The position numbers and the translations under genes were made by a program. The notes beneath the pieces were generated by a model. That model worked only from the letters and a program-made list of their open reading frames with translations. It did no database searches and was not told the DNA's origin. From Oreohelix idahoensis (lineage: Eukaryota; Mollusca; Gastropoda; Stylommatophora; Oreohelicidae), in contig JAMPIV010013754.1 of assembly GCA_024509875.1 (NCBI GenBank), forward strand, positions 149,584 through 213,583: a stretch of DNA of 64,000 bases, read 5' to 3'. The stretch's first letter is position 1; each line of letters starts with the position of its first letter. This document shows positions 8,694-19,430 of this stretch, piece after piece.

Positions 8694-9715
8694 GTGAAAA
8701 TCAGTACACATTTAACGAAAACTCAGAAAGAGAGAGTGCAACAGGTTCTAAATAATCATGCAGAGGTGTTAACAGACCGACCAGGGCATACAAACCTATT
8801 GGAATACGATATGAAACTAATAGACTCCACACCTGTCTGTATGAAACCATATTCGATTCCGTTTGCTAAGGAGAAAGCTTTGAAGGAAGAGATAGACTAT
8901 CTATTGAAGGAAGGAATTATTTCGCACAGTGAGTCTTCGTATAGTTCCGGTGTTGTACTCTTAGGAAGCCCTCTGGAGAACATAGACTCTGTATAGATTA
9001 CAGGAGACTGAATGCTATTACAGAAGGACAGGTGGATCCATTGCCGGATACAAATCAGCTGTTTGCCAGACTAAATAAAGCTAAATATTTCTCCAAAGTG
9101 GATCTGAGTAAAGGATATTATCAGATTCCAGTAAAGCCTGAGGTTAGACCATACCTAGCTTTTAGTACCTCAGAAGGACACTATGAGTTTAATAGATTGC
9201 CATTTGGATTGAAGAATGCGCCTAGTGTCTTCTCTAGAATGATGAGAAAATTATTGGATCCTCTGAATAATCCCTGTATAACAAATTTTATGGATGATAT
9301 CCTTATAGCCACAGAAACATTTGAGGAACACATTGACTCTCTGAACATGCTGTTTAATCGACTTAGGGAGGCAAATTTAACAGCCCGACCCACCAAATGT
9401 TGCGTTGGATGTAAAGAATTGGAATTTTTGGGACACACAGTTTATCAGGGAAACATGACCCCTGACCCAAAGAATTTAGAGAAACTACAGAAAGCCCCGA
9501 GACCACAAACCAAGAAGGACGTGAGATCCTTTGTCTCATTATGTGGTTTCTACCAGAAGTATATCAAAAACTTTAATTCCATATGTGCACCGTTAACTGA
9601 ATTGACACGTAAAGGACATCCAGATCGCATTACATGGACACCACAATGTGAAATGACTTACCAAGAATTGAAGGAAAAGCTCACAAGTAAACCCATTTTG
9701 AAATACCTGACTTAA
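8694..9715 (+). pseudogene. reverse transcriptase, copy 1 (frameshifted)
   Basis: RNA-directed DNA polymerase of Ty3/gypsy type. Visible in order: LLKEGIISHSES; motif A with catalytic Asp in KVDLSKGYYQIPV; motif B RLPFGLKNAPSVFSRMM; the catalytic box FMDDIL near 9288; ELEFLGHTVYQGNMTPDP; then the connection (FVSLCGFYQKYIKNFN). All three catalytic Asp are present. A missing A at about 8961-8963 breaks the frame between 8996 and 9032 (copy 2 reads through), and a missing T near 9705 ends the frame at 9715 just before RNase H. Such one-base changes could be sequencing errors, so the real element may be intact here. Confidence 0.88.
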
Positions 9716-10128
9716 GTCAAGAATTCATAGTAAGGACGGATGCAAGTAATATTGGGTTAGGTGCAACTCTACTACAGAAATCAGATGCATTGGATGGGAA
9801 ATTAAGCCCAGTGGCATATGCTAGCAGAAAATTGAATAAAGCTGAAATCAATTACTCAACTAGCGAAAAAGAATGTCTTGCAGTAATATGGGCAATAAAG
9901 AAATTCAATAGTTATCTGTATGGGAAGGCCTTTAAGTTGCAAACAGACCACAAACCTTTATCGTTTCTAGCACAGGCTAGGCATGAGAACTCCAGGTTAC
10001 TCCGATGGTCTTTACTTTTGGCTCCATATAATTTTAGCATTGAGTATATATCTGGAAAAACCAATTTGGGAGCGGATTTTTTAAGCCGCCATCCGTGTGA
10101 TGAGAATCACCGTAAACCCCAGAACTAA
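9710..10128 (+). pseudogene. RNase H domain, copy 1
   Basis: Degrades the RNA strand of RNA/DNA hybrids during reverse transcription. The four catalytic acids are in the right contexts: RTDASNIGLGATLL, SEKECLAVIWAIKKF, LQTDHKPLSFL and GADFLSRH. Length (~140 aa) is normal. It reads on from RT but in another frame after the indel near 9705, and has no start of its own. Only ~55 bp separate its stop from the polypurine tract, so there is no integrase, env or chromodomain downstream. Confidence 0.85.
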
Positions 10129-10183
10129 TAATAAATTTCTCTATGTGTATATAGAATAAAGGACTGACATATAATGTCTGTTT

Positions 10184-10194
10184 AAGAGGGGAGG
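10184..10194 (+). other. polypurine tract of copy 1
   Basis: AAGAGGGGAGG ends exactly where the 3' LTR begins (TGTCGTGG at 10195). Confidence 0.85.
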
Positions 10195-12146
10195 TGTCGT
10201 GGAATATTCTAATCCACATATATAAATTATTAGGTAAATATGAAGCCTAACAAATAAAATTAATAAAGAAAGAGCAATGGTAAAATAACAGTGCTGTCAC
10301 AAAGAAGGTACTCGAAATCCCCCTTGTTTTCTGCTTCGTCTGCAAATTGTAACGCTTTCACGTTGATAGTAAAAGCTTACTGTATTATACCCGCTTTCTT
10401 CAATGAAACGTGTGCTGTATTTCTTGGAAAAACATTGAGAGGCAGACTGCGTAATGACCTAAATTAATCCTAACATTAATTATACTGCGTTACCAAAACG
10501 AACGAACAGATGGACTCAAATAGAAAGAGAGAGGGGCGAATAAAGCCGAACGCATGCAAAATTAAACACGCGTCTCGCTATTAATGCCACCCCCACCCCG
10601 CGTCGCGCGATACACAATTACTACTATCACGCGTGTTAGGCTACAAGCACTAACTTTTTCGGACGGACAGTGATAAATTCACTACCCTTCCCAGAGTTAG
10701 GTTTTAAAATCATAAAAAACGCTTATTAGGAAAGATAACAATAGATGGGTTTACGTTTGAAAACATTACAGTACCCAGACAGCACATCTTCGAAACAGGA
10801 GGTAGAAGAAATTGAATATTTTGAACGCAGCCACGTAGCTCTTTTAAATTTGGATATTTGGGTTCCTTAGGGCTTGCTGACAAAGAATATGTAAAACGTT
10901 ACGCAAATAGTCCAGGAATTAATAAATTATAACCAAAATAAAATAGTGGGGATGCCTGACAACATGGAATCATTTCTGCTCATAAAATTTTTTTATAACG
11001 TGTTTGAAAAAACCTTACGTTACAGAAATAGCCTACCATGTAAACTCCAAATTGATTGGAGCGCAACAAATGAAAGACTAACCACGATTGGTCGGGCTAT
11101 AAATACTATCTTGGTTGTTAGGGAGACGTAGGAAGGTAACATTTTTTCAAACACTTGTCGAAACGTGGCTCGATTGGCCAGACTCGCTGATATAATCACT
11201 TAGGAGCGTTAGTTCGAAACCACTTGTTTAAATAAGCTTGATAAAGCCACAGTGCGTTGAAGCCAGCTCATATTTTGCTAAATAAAAGCCTGGAACATAA
11301 GCAGATGGGAATTTGTGCCAGAATTCATTGCTAATCAACGTATCTGTGTTTATTCTATGAATTGTGGTAAGCTTGAACCATTCAGTATCTTTTAATGAAA
11401 ATTGAATGTGAATTGTTAATTTATGCCTGTATATATATGTGTAGTTCAGTGGCAAACAGGAGATAAAGCCTATAATGCTCCAGCCTGAACAGAGGGTGTC
11501 GGAGGGAAGTAAAACGGCATGGAATGGCCAGATAGTACACTGACACCTGGATGATTGACTAGAAAGAAATAATGCTGGAAGTGCAGAGGCGTGGTAACCA
11601 TTAAGGAGGTAAATACTGGTATAAAGTATTTCAGATGAAGCTGACAGTTGGCCTAACGCTCTGAACTCAATGTTTGTGATGTATTGTGATCAGTGTAAAA
11701 AGAGAGTATAAGTTAGTTATGAAGTAGAAGGTACATCCTTCTTGTTTACAGGGACTTTGTATTTGAATCAGGACACATCTACCTTTATGACAACAATGAA
11801 TACATATTGTTATTTGAAAAGTTATCAGTGACTTCTTTAAGATATCCTTGTAGAGTGTTTTATGTATGTGAGTGTCACAGTGTTGTCAAGTGTAGTGGAA
11901 TAAATTAAATTGTTTATCTGTCTGTTGTTGTTTTGACTTACCCTTCAACATACACATACCCTAGACATATAACGTAGTCATCACACTATTCCAGAATAAT
12001 TCTGACTGAGATATATATATATATGTGGCAGCAAGTAAGGTTATCTATAATACACTACTCTCATTAGATATAGATACCTTCACAGCTGATCTCAGTCAGT
12101 ACACTAAGTCCCCCTATAAATATTTATAACATCCCACTTCACCACA
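10195..12146 (+). repeat. 3' LTR of copy 1, with 483-bp deletion
   Basis: Collinear with 3592-6026 but lacking the bases matching 5155-5637; the junction is after 11755. Without the deletion the lengths agree exactly (2435-483=1952). The lost part includes most of the antisense ORF. The two LTRs are made identical at insertion, so the deletion happened afterwards. Confidence 0.92.
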
Positions 12147-12151
12147 ATGGT

Positions 12152-12945
12152 TTCATACAGACAGGTGTGGGGTCTATCAGTTTCATATCATATTCCAATA
12201 GGTTTGTATGCCCTGGTCGGTCTGTTAACACCTCTGCATGATTATTTAGAACCTGTTGCACTCTCTCTTTCTGAGTTTTCGTTAAATGTGTACTGATTTT
12301 CACCTGTGCTGCTGTCTCACAGGGGTGTAATGGATATTCAAATGATGAAAGTGGTTCCTTTTTCATCTCCATGGCGATGGACAAGGTCAACAAGTGTGTC
12401 TCCTCCTGATGTTCTCTTTCCAAATATTTCTTCAGGAGATTCACATGATAGATTTTTTCTTTCCCCTTCTTATCTATCTTATAATTTGTTCTAGATACCT
12501 TCTCTAAAACTGTATATGGACCCTTTAATTGTGTGGACCTATTTGTCCATGCACCGGTATGGTCTCTTCCACTCGAAGCTTTATAGTGATGATTTTTCCT
12601 CCCAGAATTATCATTCACAAAACGACCGCTACCAATTTTTCTTTTGGGGCTTTCTCCCCACTTAAAATTCTTGATGAGAGATTTCCTCCCTACATCCTCT
12701 TCCTCCAGTTTGTTTAAGTCCGATTGAGGGATTTTCGGCTTATCCTGGGGTAAGACATCTTTTTGCACTCTCCTCATAGTGGCCATTGTAAAACAGTTAA
12801 GTGAAGCTTGTCCGTGAAAAGGGGCTTCCCATTCCATTTGGTCCACTTTATCAAATCTATTTTTCTTTTTTATTATCAGGCCTAATTTTGCCCCGTGGCG
12901 TGTCCAGGTCCTGATCCATGTTCCCACTTGTGGGTGTTCCCTCAT
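12152..12945 (-). pseudogene. integrase C-terminal end and start of RT, copy 2
   Basis: Continues the copy 2 pol on the minus strand after a one-base A insertion in an A-run. It contains the Lys-rich spacer after the integrase zinc finger, then jumps straight from TNRSTQLK to GPYTVLEKV. Compared with copy 1, 258 bp between two GGTCCATAT repeats are deleted, in frame (86 codons), removing the linker and the start of the GPY domain. RT then begins (HLTKTQKERVQQVLNNHAEV ...) and is cut at CMKP by copy 1. The right target-duplication copy ATGGT is 12147-12151. Confidence 0.8.
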
Positions 12946-13357
12946 GTGCTATGCTACACCTTTCTACAAAATTCTCAATGTCCCATCTTGCTTTGGGCCA
13001 ATAATAATTGTGAGCCACCTTTTGAATGATGGTACCTATCTTCTCATGGTCCCCATCTGGTTTCACATGTAGGCTCCTTATTAAGTCTGCCCTATATCTT
13101 TTAGGAAGTACCAGTTGTCCCTGACCTTTGGATCTAGCTCCAGTCTTCCTATACATCAACTTGTTTTTCATGTAAAAATCTCCCTTGCCTGGAGTTGTAT
13201 GACAAGTTGACAATTTTCTGAAACAAGGCTTGAGTGTTTTATCCCCAGCCTGTGCCTTCCTCATCTCTTCTGGAGTGGTATCTAACATAATATCCTCCTC
13301 CTGTCTTGAGGTCGACCTGACCTGAAGGGTTGCCATATACACAGGTTCCTTCTGCAA
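12857..13357 (-). pseudogene. integrase zinc-finger region, copy 2
   Basis: Same reading frame content as copy 1: LHVKPDGDHEK, NYYWPKARWDI, ERCSIAH, with the second CxxC Cys missing and no DDE core. It overlaps the end of gag by ~76 bases in the -1 frame and ends where an A-run is one base longer than in copy 1. The shared absence of protease and core in both copies shows that they descend from the same deleted master. Confidence 0.75.
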
Positions 13358-14595
13358 CGGTCAGTGTCATGATTGTCCATCTGACAATTCTTACACCACC
13401 TTTTTCCTTGGTTGAAAGATTTTCTTTCATCATATTTCCTTTCATCGAATTGTGGGAATTTATTTTTATTTTCATACCGTGGCCTATCAAACTGGTGCTT
13501 ACCTTTGTTTTGATCCCTAGGATCAAATTGATTAAAGTTCTGTGGTGCCCTAAAGTTATCCACTTGTTTCTTTTTATTACCTGTTACCTCTGCTTGAGCT
13601 GCTTGATACCTTTCAGCAACATTTAGCAACTCACCCAGCCTCTCTGCACCTTGTTCCATGAGAAACTTTCTCAGGTCTGGAGCCATGGACTCTCTTAATT
13701 GATCTATAAGGACCATTTCCTTAAGATCTTGGGTTTTCCCCAGAGAAGTCCATTTCTCCAAGTATGTCTCTATTCGTGCAGAGAACTGGTGATAGGTTTC
13801 ACCTGACAGTAGTTTAGCATTCCTAAATTTTTTCCTATAAAATTCTGCATTCTTTTCATACCTTAACAAAAGAGCCTGCTTTAGCATGTCATAATTTTCC
13901 TGATCACCTCTGCTCATTTTTGCGAAAACTTCATAAGCTGCCCCACGAAGTCCTTGAGATAACTTTAAGCTCCACCTTTCTCTCTCTAACCCATACGTGG
14001 TAGCTAATAGTTCATACCTATTTAGGTAGCTCTCTATATCATCGTCTTTCTCAACAAAATGATCTAAATGAAAATTCATAGCTGAGGTTGAGGCTCCTTG
14101 GCTAGCAGTGGCATCAGAGGCAAAGGGACTGGCACCATTTTCAGGAGCATGGCCTTGAAACTCAAACTCCCTTAGTCGTAACTCATGTTCCCTTTGTAAT
14201 CTTTTATCCTCTGCTTCCCTTTCTGCAGCTAATTTCTTCTCTTCCCTTTCTGCAGTCAATCTTCTTTCTTCTGCTTCCCTTTCTGCAGCTAATTTCTTCT
14301 CTTCCCTTTCTGCAGCTAATTTCTTCTCTTCCCTGTCTGCAGTCAATCTTCTTTCTTCTGCTTCCAATTTCTTAGCCTCAGCCTCAATCTGCAACCTCTT
14401 AGTCTCAGCCTCAAATTGTAACTTCTTAATTTCCCTTTCAGCCTCTAACTTTCTTTCGGCTTCAAACCTTCTTTCTTCGCGTTCAATAAATTTGTCACAT
14501 TCCGTAGTGACATAGGCAACCATAACTTGCCAATCTAATCCTAACTCTTTTGCAGTCTGAACAGCAGCAGATCGAAATTTGGCCAGGTCCGCCAT
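13282..14595 (-). CDS. gag polyprotein, copy 2 (intact CCHC knuckle)
   Basis: A 437-aa frame, nearly identical to copy 1 gag outside the coiled coil, where it carries extra repeats (units like REEKKLAAE and AEERRLTAE), which accounts for the 29-aa length difference. The SCAN-like capsid part is complete and the zinc knuckle CKNCQMDNHDTDRC fits CX2CX4HX4C exactly. It starts at the same ATG as copy 1, ~206 bp downstream of the LTR. It could still supply gag in trans although its own pol is defective. Confidence 0.88.
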   Translation of the reverse strand: MADLAKFRSAAVQTAKELGLDWQVMVAYVTTECDKFIEREERRFEAERKLEAEREIKKLQFEAETKRLQIEAEAKKLEAEERRLTADREEKKLAAEREEKKLAAEREAEERRLTAEREEKKLAAEREAEDKRLQREHELRLREFEFQGHAPENGASPFASDATASQGASTSAMNFHLDHFVEKDDDIESYLNRYELLATTYGLERERWSLKLSQGLRGAAYEVFAKMSRGDQENYDMLKQALLLRYEKNAEFYRKKFRNAKLLSGETYHQFSARIETYLEKWTSLGKTQDLKEMVLIDQLRESMAPDLRKFLMEQGAERLGELLNVAERYQAAQAEVTGNKKKQVDNFRAPQNFNQFDPRDQNKGKHQFDRPRYENKNKFPQFDERKYDERKSFNQGKRWCKNCQMDNHDTDRCRRNLCIWQPFRSGRPQDRRRILC

Positions 14596-14801
14596 TGTCT
14601 ATCAGGTAAATTTATACAATGTCTAACCAACAATTCAATCTCTAAATACATATCTAATGGACAACACAGGCACCGTGAGCTCAACCTTATTTAATTCCAC
14701 CCAAGGATACCTTTTTAATTCTTATTATTCCCTGAAGTGAATTACCCCCACTATTTTTAATAGGTAAAGATTCAAAATCCCAAGAGCGAGACCCCAATAT
14801 A

Positions 14802-17251
14802 TGTGGTGAAGTGGGATGTTATAAATATGTATAGGGGACTTAGTGTACTGACTGAGATCAGCTGTGAAGGTATATATATCTAATAAGAGTAGTGTATTAT
14901 ATATAACCTTACTTGCTGCCACATATGTATACCTCAGTCAGAATTATTCTGGAATAGTGTGATGACTACGTTGTATGTCTAGGGTATGTGTATGATGAAG
15001 TGTAAGTCATAACAACAACAGACAGATAAACAATTTAATTTATTCCACCACACTTGACAACACTGTGACACTCACATACATATAACACTCTAAAGGATAT
15101 CTTAAAGGAGTCACTGATAACTTTTCAAATAACAATATGTATTCATTGCTGTTATGAATGAATATGTGTCCTGATTCAAATACAAAGGGAACCAGGAATC
15201 ACAATCAATTTTACTTACAAGTTATATGTACAGCATTTATCAATATGAATATTGTAGTGACATATATTATTAAAAGTATCCTATGTGTGTCAGTTGTGTA
15301 GTAGTAATATGAGGTAATACTGGTTCTGTTTTGTTCAAGCTCTGTTGGTATTTGTCATCATGACTTCAATAGTTTGTCTTTATTGGAACTAGTATTGGAG
15401 ATGTTCTCAGTTCCTGATATTAAAACAATTTAATTCCCCTCTTAATTGTATGTTACACTGTCATTTTAAGATGGGAGGACATAATGTTGAGCTCAGCCGG
15501 CCACATCAGCTTATCTTGCGTGATGGCGGCAGGAAAAGACTCCTCTGCTCGATTTCTCCCCTGGGCTCTGGAGACACCTCACTGATAGCTAAATGGACCA
15601 AGGAGTATGCTGTCCGACTCTGGATTCAGCAAAGCTCTGACCAGGTGCTGCTCAATAACGTCAAGACCACGGTCCCTGAAAACAAGAAGGATGTACCTTC
15701 TACTTCATAACTAATTGATACTCTAGTTCTACACTGAGCACAATACATCACAAACATTGAGTTCAGAGCGTTAGGCCAACTGTCAGCTTCATCTGAAATA
15801 CTTTATACCAGTATTAACCTCCTTAATGGTTACTACGCCTCTGCACTTCCAGCATTATTTCTTTCTAGTCAATCATCTAGGTGTCAGTGTACTGTTTGGC
15901 CATTCCATGCCGTTTTACTTTCCTCCGACACCTTCTGTTCAGGCTGGAGCATTATAGGCTTTACATCATGTTTGCTACTGAACTACACATATATACAGGC
16001 ATAAATTAACAATTCAAATTCAATTTTCATTAAAGGATACTGAATGTTTCAAGCTTACCACAATTCATAGAATAAACACAGATACGTTGACTAGCAATGA
16101 ATTCTGGCACAAATACTGGCACAAATTCCCATCTGCTTATGTTCCAGGCTTTTATTTAGCAAAAATATGAGCTGGCTTCAACGCACTGTTGCTTTATCAA
16201 GCTTATTTGAACTAGTGGTCTCGAACTAACGCTCCTAAGTGATTATATCAGCGAGTCTGGCCAATGGAGCCACGTTTCGACAAGTGTTTGAAAAAATTTT
16301 ACCTTCCTACGTCTCCCCTAACAACCAAAGATAGTATTTATAGTCCGACCAATCGTGTTTAGTCTTATATTTGTTGCGCTCCAATCAATTTGGAGTTTAC
16401 ATGGTAGGCTATTTCCGTACGCAAGGTTTTTTCAAACACGTTATAAAAAAATTTTATGAGCAGAAATGATTTCATGCTGTCAGGCATCCCCACTATTTTA
16501 TTTTGGTTATAACTTGTTAATTCCTAGACTATTTGCGTAACGTTTTACATATTCTTTGTCAGCAAGCCCTAAGGAACCCAAATATACAAATTTAAAAGAG
16601 CTAAGTGGCTGCGTTCAAAATATGCAATTTCTTCTACCTCCTGTTTCGAAGATGTGCTGTCTGGGTACTGTAATGTTTTCAAACGTAAACCCATCTATTG
16701 TCATCTTTTCTAATAAGAGTTTTTCAGGATTTAAAAACCTAACTCTGGGAAGGGTAGTGAATTTTGTCACTGTCGATTTGAAATAAAGTTAGTGCATGTG
16801 GCCTTACACGCGTGATAGTAGTAATTGTGTATCGCGTTACGCTTGTTGGGGTGGCATTAATAGCGAGACGCGTGTTTAATTTTGCATGCGTTCGGCTTTC
16901 TGCCTCTCCCTTCTCTCTATCCTGCTTTATCTGTCTTTAGTTACGCCGTGTATAAAATGGAATGAATGAAATATTTAAATTAGGTCATTGATCAGCTTGG
17001 TATCTCAATGTTTTTCCAAGAAATACAGCACACGTTTCATTGAAGAACGCGGGTAATAATACATTAGGCTTTTACTATCAACGTGAAAGCGTTACAATTT
17101 GCCGACGAAGCAGAAAACAAGGGGGATTTCGAGTACAGTCATTGTGACAGCACTGTTATTTTACCATTGCTCTTTTCTTTATTAGAATTTATTTGTTGGG
17201 CTTTATATTTACCTGATAATTTATATATGTGGATTAGAATATTTCACGACA
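14802..17251 (-). repeat. 5' LTR of copy 2
   Basis: 2450 bp, near-identical to 266-2716. Substitutions I noticed include those at matching sites 691/15234, 1556/16086 and 2236/16771. It is followed by CCTTC (17252-17256), the target duplication partner of 261-265. Confidence 0.9.
15450..15710 (+). CDS. 86-aa antisense ORF in copy 2 5' LTR
   Basis: Same frame and protein as 914-1174 as far as I compared. Its survival in both LTRs of this young element is expected without selection. Survival in copy 1 as well is the only hint of something more. Confidence 0.3.
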   Translation: MLHCHFKMGGHNVELSRPHQLILRDGGRKRLLCSISPLGSGDTSLIAKWTKEYAVRLWIQQSSDQVLLNNVKTTVPENKKDVPSTS

Positions 17252-19130
17252 CCTTCAACAAACAAATGCCAAGTCTTCTTGTCACGTGCCATCCGCTCAA
17301 GTTCTTTCCATGTTTTCCTCATCATTTTCACCTCTATATCCAGTTCTCTTCTCCATGTGTTTTTTCATCTACCTCTGCCTCTCTTTCCCTGTGGATTCCA
17401 GAGCAAGGACTGCCTTGTAATGCTATTAACAGGTTTCCTCAATGTGTGTCCTATCCATCGCCAGCGTCTTCTTCTCAACTCTTGTTCCACTGACACTTGT
17501 CTGGTTCTATTCATCAATTCCACATTTGTGACTTTGTCATACCATTTCAGTCCTTCTATTCTACGCAAGCACCCGTTTATAAAAGTCTGTAGCTTTTTGG
17601 TTGTTGTTTTTGTTGTTCTCAGAGCCATACTTATTCTTCTTCTTCTTCGTTCACCCTCAGATATCAACTTGAATAAGTTCAAAGAAAGCAGTGGTCAGCC
17701 TGAGGCTGTTGATATCTCCGTAGATTTTCTCCATGAATGGTACTGGTGATGGCCATATGCGTTTTCTCTTTTCCTCATATGTTGGGCACCTTTGAAGCAG
17801 ATGTTCGGCAGTCATTTTATCGGTGCCACAGTCACACTCATCAGTAGTTCCTATCTTTAGTTTGTTGAATAGATGGTATCTCAATGTGTTATGACCTGTG
17901 CGAAGTCTGAAGATTACCACTTGTTCTCTTCTGCTGAGCTGGTAATAAGGATCATACAATAGGACTGACTTCACATTTGAGTTGAAGATTCTTATTTTCG
18001 TGTTGGACTTGATTTCTGTTGTTCTCCATGTGTTTCCCAATGCAATGACAGCTCCTCTTGCTTTATGTATTCTTATTTTGATATCACTGTCTGTACCTCC
18101 AACTTTGTCTATATTACTTCCAAGATATGTGTACGATTCTACATCTTTTAGTGGTGTTTCTTCAAGTTCAACCTTGTTATCATTTCTTGCATTTATTCTC
18201 ATAATCTTTGTCTTTTCCCTGTGTATTTTCAGACCCACTGTTGTGACCTCTCATCGAGAATTTTCATTTTCTCTTGCGTTTGATTATGGTTATGGGACAG
18301 AAGAGCCAAGCCATCTGCAAAATCCAGATCATCAAGCTGTTTAGTCAGATTCCATTGGATTCCATTTCTGTTGTGTGATGTCGATAATGTCATTACCCAA
18401 TCTATTGCTAGTAAGAAAAGAAATGGAGACAAGAGACATTCCTGTCTCACTCCCGTTCTAATCCTAATCGGTTCTGTAAGTTGTCCTTCATGAAGAACTC
18501 TGCATGTCATGTCTTCATAGGTCTTCTTTATTAAGTTAATGATCTTCATGGGAACTCCATAATGCCTCATCAATTTCCAAAGTGATTCTATGTCTACACT
18601 GTCAAATGCCTTTTCATAGTCAACGAGTTCGATGTATAGCGGTGAATTCCATTCCAGACTTTGTTCAACTATTATTCTCAATGTGGCTATCTGGTCTGTA
18701 CAGGATTTATTTTGACGAAAACCTGCTTGTTCATCTCTCAGTTGCTTGTCTATGGACTCTTTTAATCTCTCAAGGATGATTCTGTTTAATACTTTTCCTG
18801 GCACTGATAGTAACATTATTCCTCTATAATTAGTGCACTCTTGTAAATTTACCTTCTTATGCAACTTGACCAGATAACCTTCCTTCCATTCTGCTGGTAT
18901 TTCCTCTCTCTCCCAGACTTTGCCAAGTAGTTTGTATAATATCTCTGTAGAGCTATCAATATCTGTTTTGATGGCCTCTGCTGGAATGCAATCTGGACCA
19001 GCTGCTTTTCCATCTTTATGGCTTTCTTTATTTCTTCTCTACTTGGTCGTTCACAGCTGATTTGTAGCTCCTCTTTTGCTGGGTGGATGTCTGGGGGATT
19101 AGTTGGAGATGGTCTATTGAGAAGTTCCTC
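17252..19130 (-). pseudogene. RTE-type LINE reverse transcriptase, decayed
   Basis: Minus-strand non-LTR retrotransposon, 5' truncated near 19130. In order: a degenerate start (NPPDIHPAKEELQISCERPS), RT fingers (NYRGIMLLSVPGKVLNRIIL), QAGFRQNKSCTDQIATLR, motif A (YIELVDYEKAFDSVD), GVRQECLLSPFLF and the catalytic box LDFADGLALLSH, where the second Asp is Gly. The C-terminal part follows (FINGCLRRI, WRWIGHTLRKP, NPQGKRGRGR). Several frameshifts. A foreign LINE piece lies at 17631-17952. The last codons and the tail are at 168-265 beyond the LTR element. RTE assignment rests on these motifs and the short C-terminus; the element is dead. Confidence 0.85.
17631..17952 (-). mobile_element. 5'-truncated Jockey-like LINE 3' end inside the RTE LINE
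   Basis: Encodes YQLSRREQVVIFRLRTGHN, then a C-terminal zinc-binding stretch CDCGTDKMTAEHLLQRC and AFFELIQVDI before a stop, followed by a GAA-repeat tail. These are the last ~95 residues of a Jockey/I-like LINE ORF2, unrelated to RTE. It interrupts the RTE frame at the LLYG position. CATAC occurs on both sides (17626-17630 and 17953-17957) as target duplication. Confidence 0.75.
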
Positions 19131-19430
19131 AAAAATTAGGACATATGATGTACTAAATCAAGAAAATAAAATCAGGTTTCCAATACCAAATATAGTACCT
19201 ACTTCCCCCCTCTACCTAAAGTGAATGCCTGATGTGCTTTCAGAAAATAACTCTGCATCCAACGAAATTGCGGATGTGTTGAAAGTTATCATTCTTACAA
19301 TTAAAAATGCTAAATCTTGAATAAATTCACACTCTTTTTCATTTGACCGATTGTTTATATAGAAGTGAAGTTATTAAAGTAAGATTCAAACTGCACAAGG
19401 ACTTTAGGGACAACCTGTATAAATTATTGT
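19131..19430. other. unassigned; one MITE-type terminal repeat at ~19396-19424
   Basis: No coding content. The sequence near 19396-19424 (CACAAGGACTTTAGGGACAA, then CCTGTA) matches the terminal inverted repeat of the MITE at 32958-33343. No partner end is visible, so this is a solitary fragment. Confidence 0.4.

Larger units (their letters stand above)
3592..12146 (+). mobile_element. Gmr1-like Ty3/gypsy element, copy 1 (complete ends, nested)
   Basis: An 8555-bp element with 5' LTR 3592-6026, primer-binding site, gag 6229-7455, integrase parts 7395-8659, RT 8694-9715, RNase H 9710-10128, polypurine tract 10184-10194 and 3' LTR 10195-12146. A perfect 5-bp target duplication is present. Pol order INT-RT-RH is that of the Gmr1 group of Ty3/gypsy elements (Ty1/copia-like order), not the usual RT-RH-INT. 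Protease and the DDE core of integrase are absent. LTRs differ by roughly eight substitutions and a few 1-bp indels in the parts compared, apart from one large deletion, so it is young. Confidence 0.93.
266..17251 (-). mobile_element. Gmr1-like Ty3/gypsy element, copy 2 (interrupted by copy 1)
   Basis: Minus-strand LTR retrotransposon with LTRs at 14802-17251 (5') and 266-2716 (3'), about 2.45 kb each. I noticed about ten substitutions between them, so the insertion is recent. Order in element sense: LTR, primer-binding site, gag, integrase zinc-finger region, integrase C-terminal domain, N-terminal half of RT, unrelated ~400-bp segment, polypurine tract, LTR. Protease, integrase core, RT C-terminal half and RNase H are missing. 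Copy 1 (3592-12146) sits inside its RT. The element is inserted at the end of an RTE LINE ORF with an imperfect 5-bp target duplication (GAAGG/GATGG in element sense). Confidence 0.9.

Noticed and set aside
17279..17749. 156-aa plus-strand ORF
   Set aside because: Antisense to the RTE LINE C-terminal region and its Jockey-like insert.
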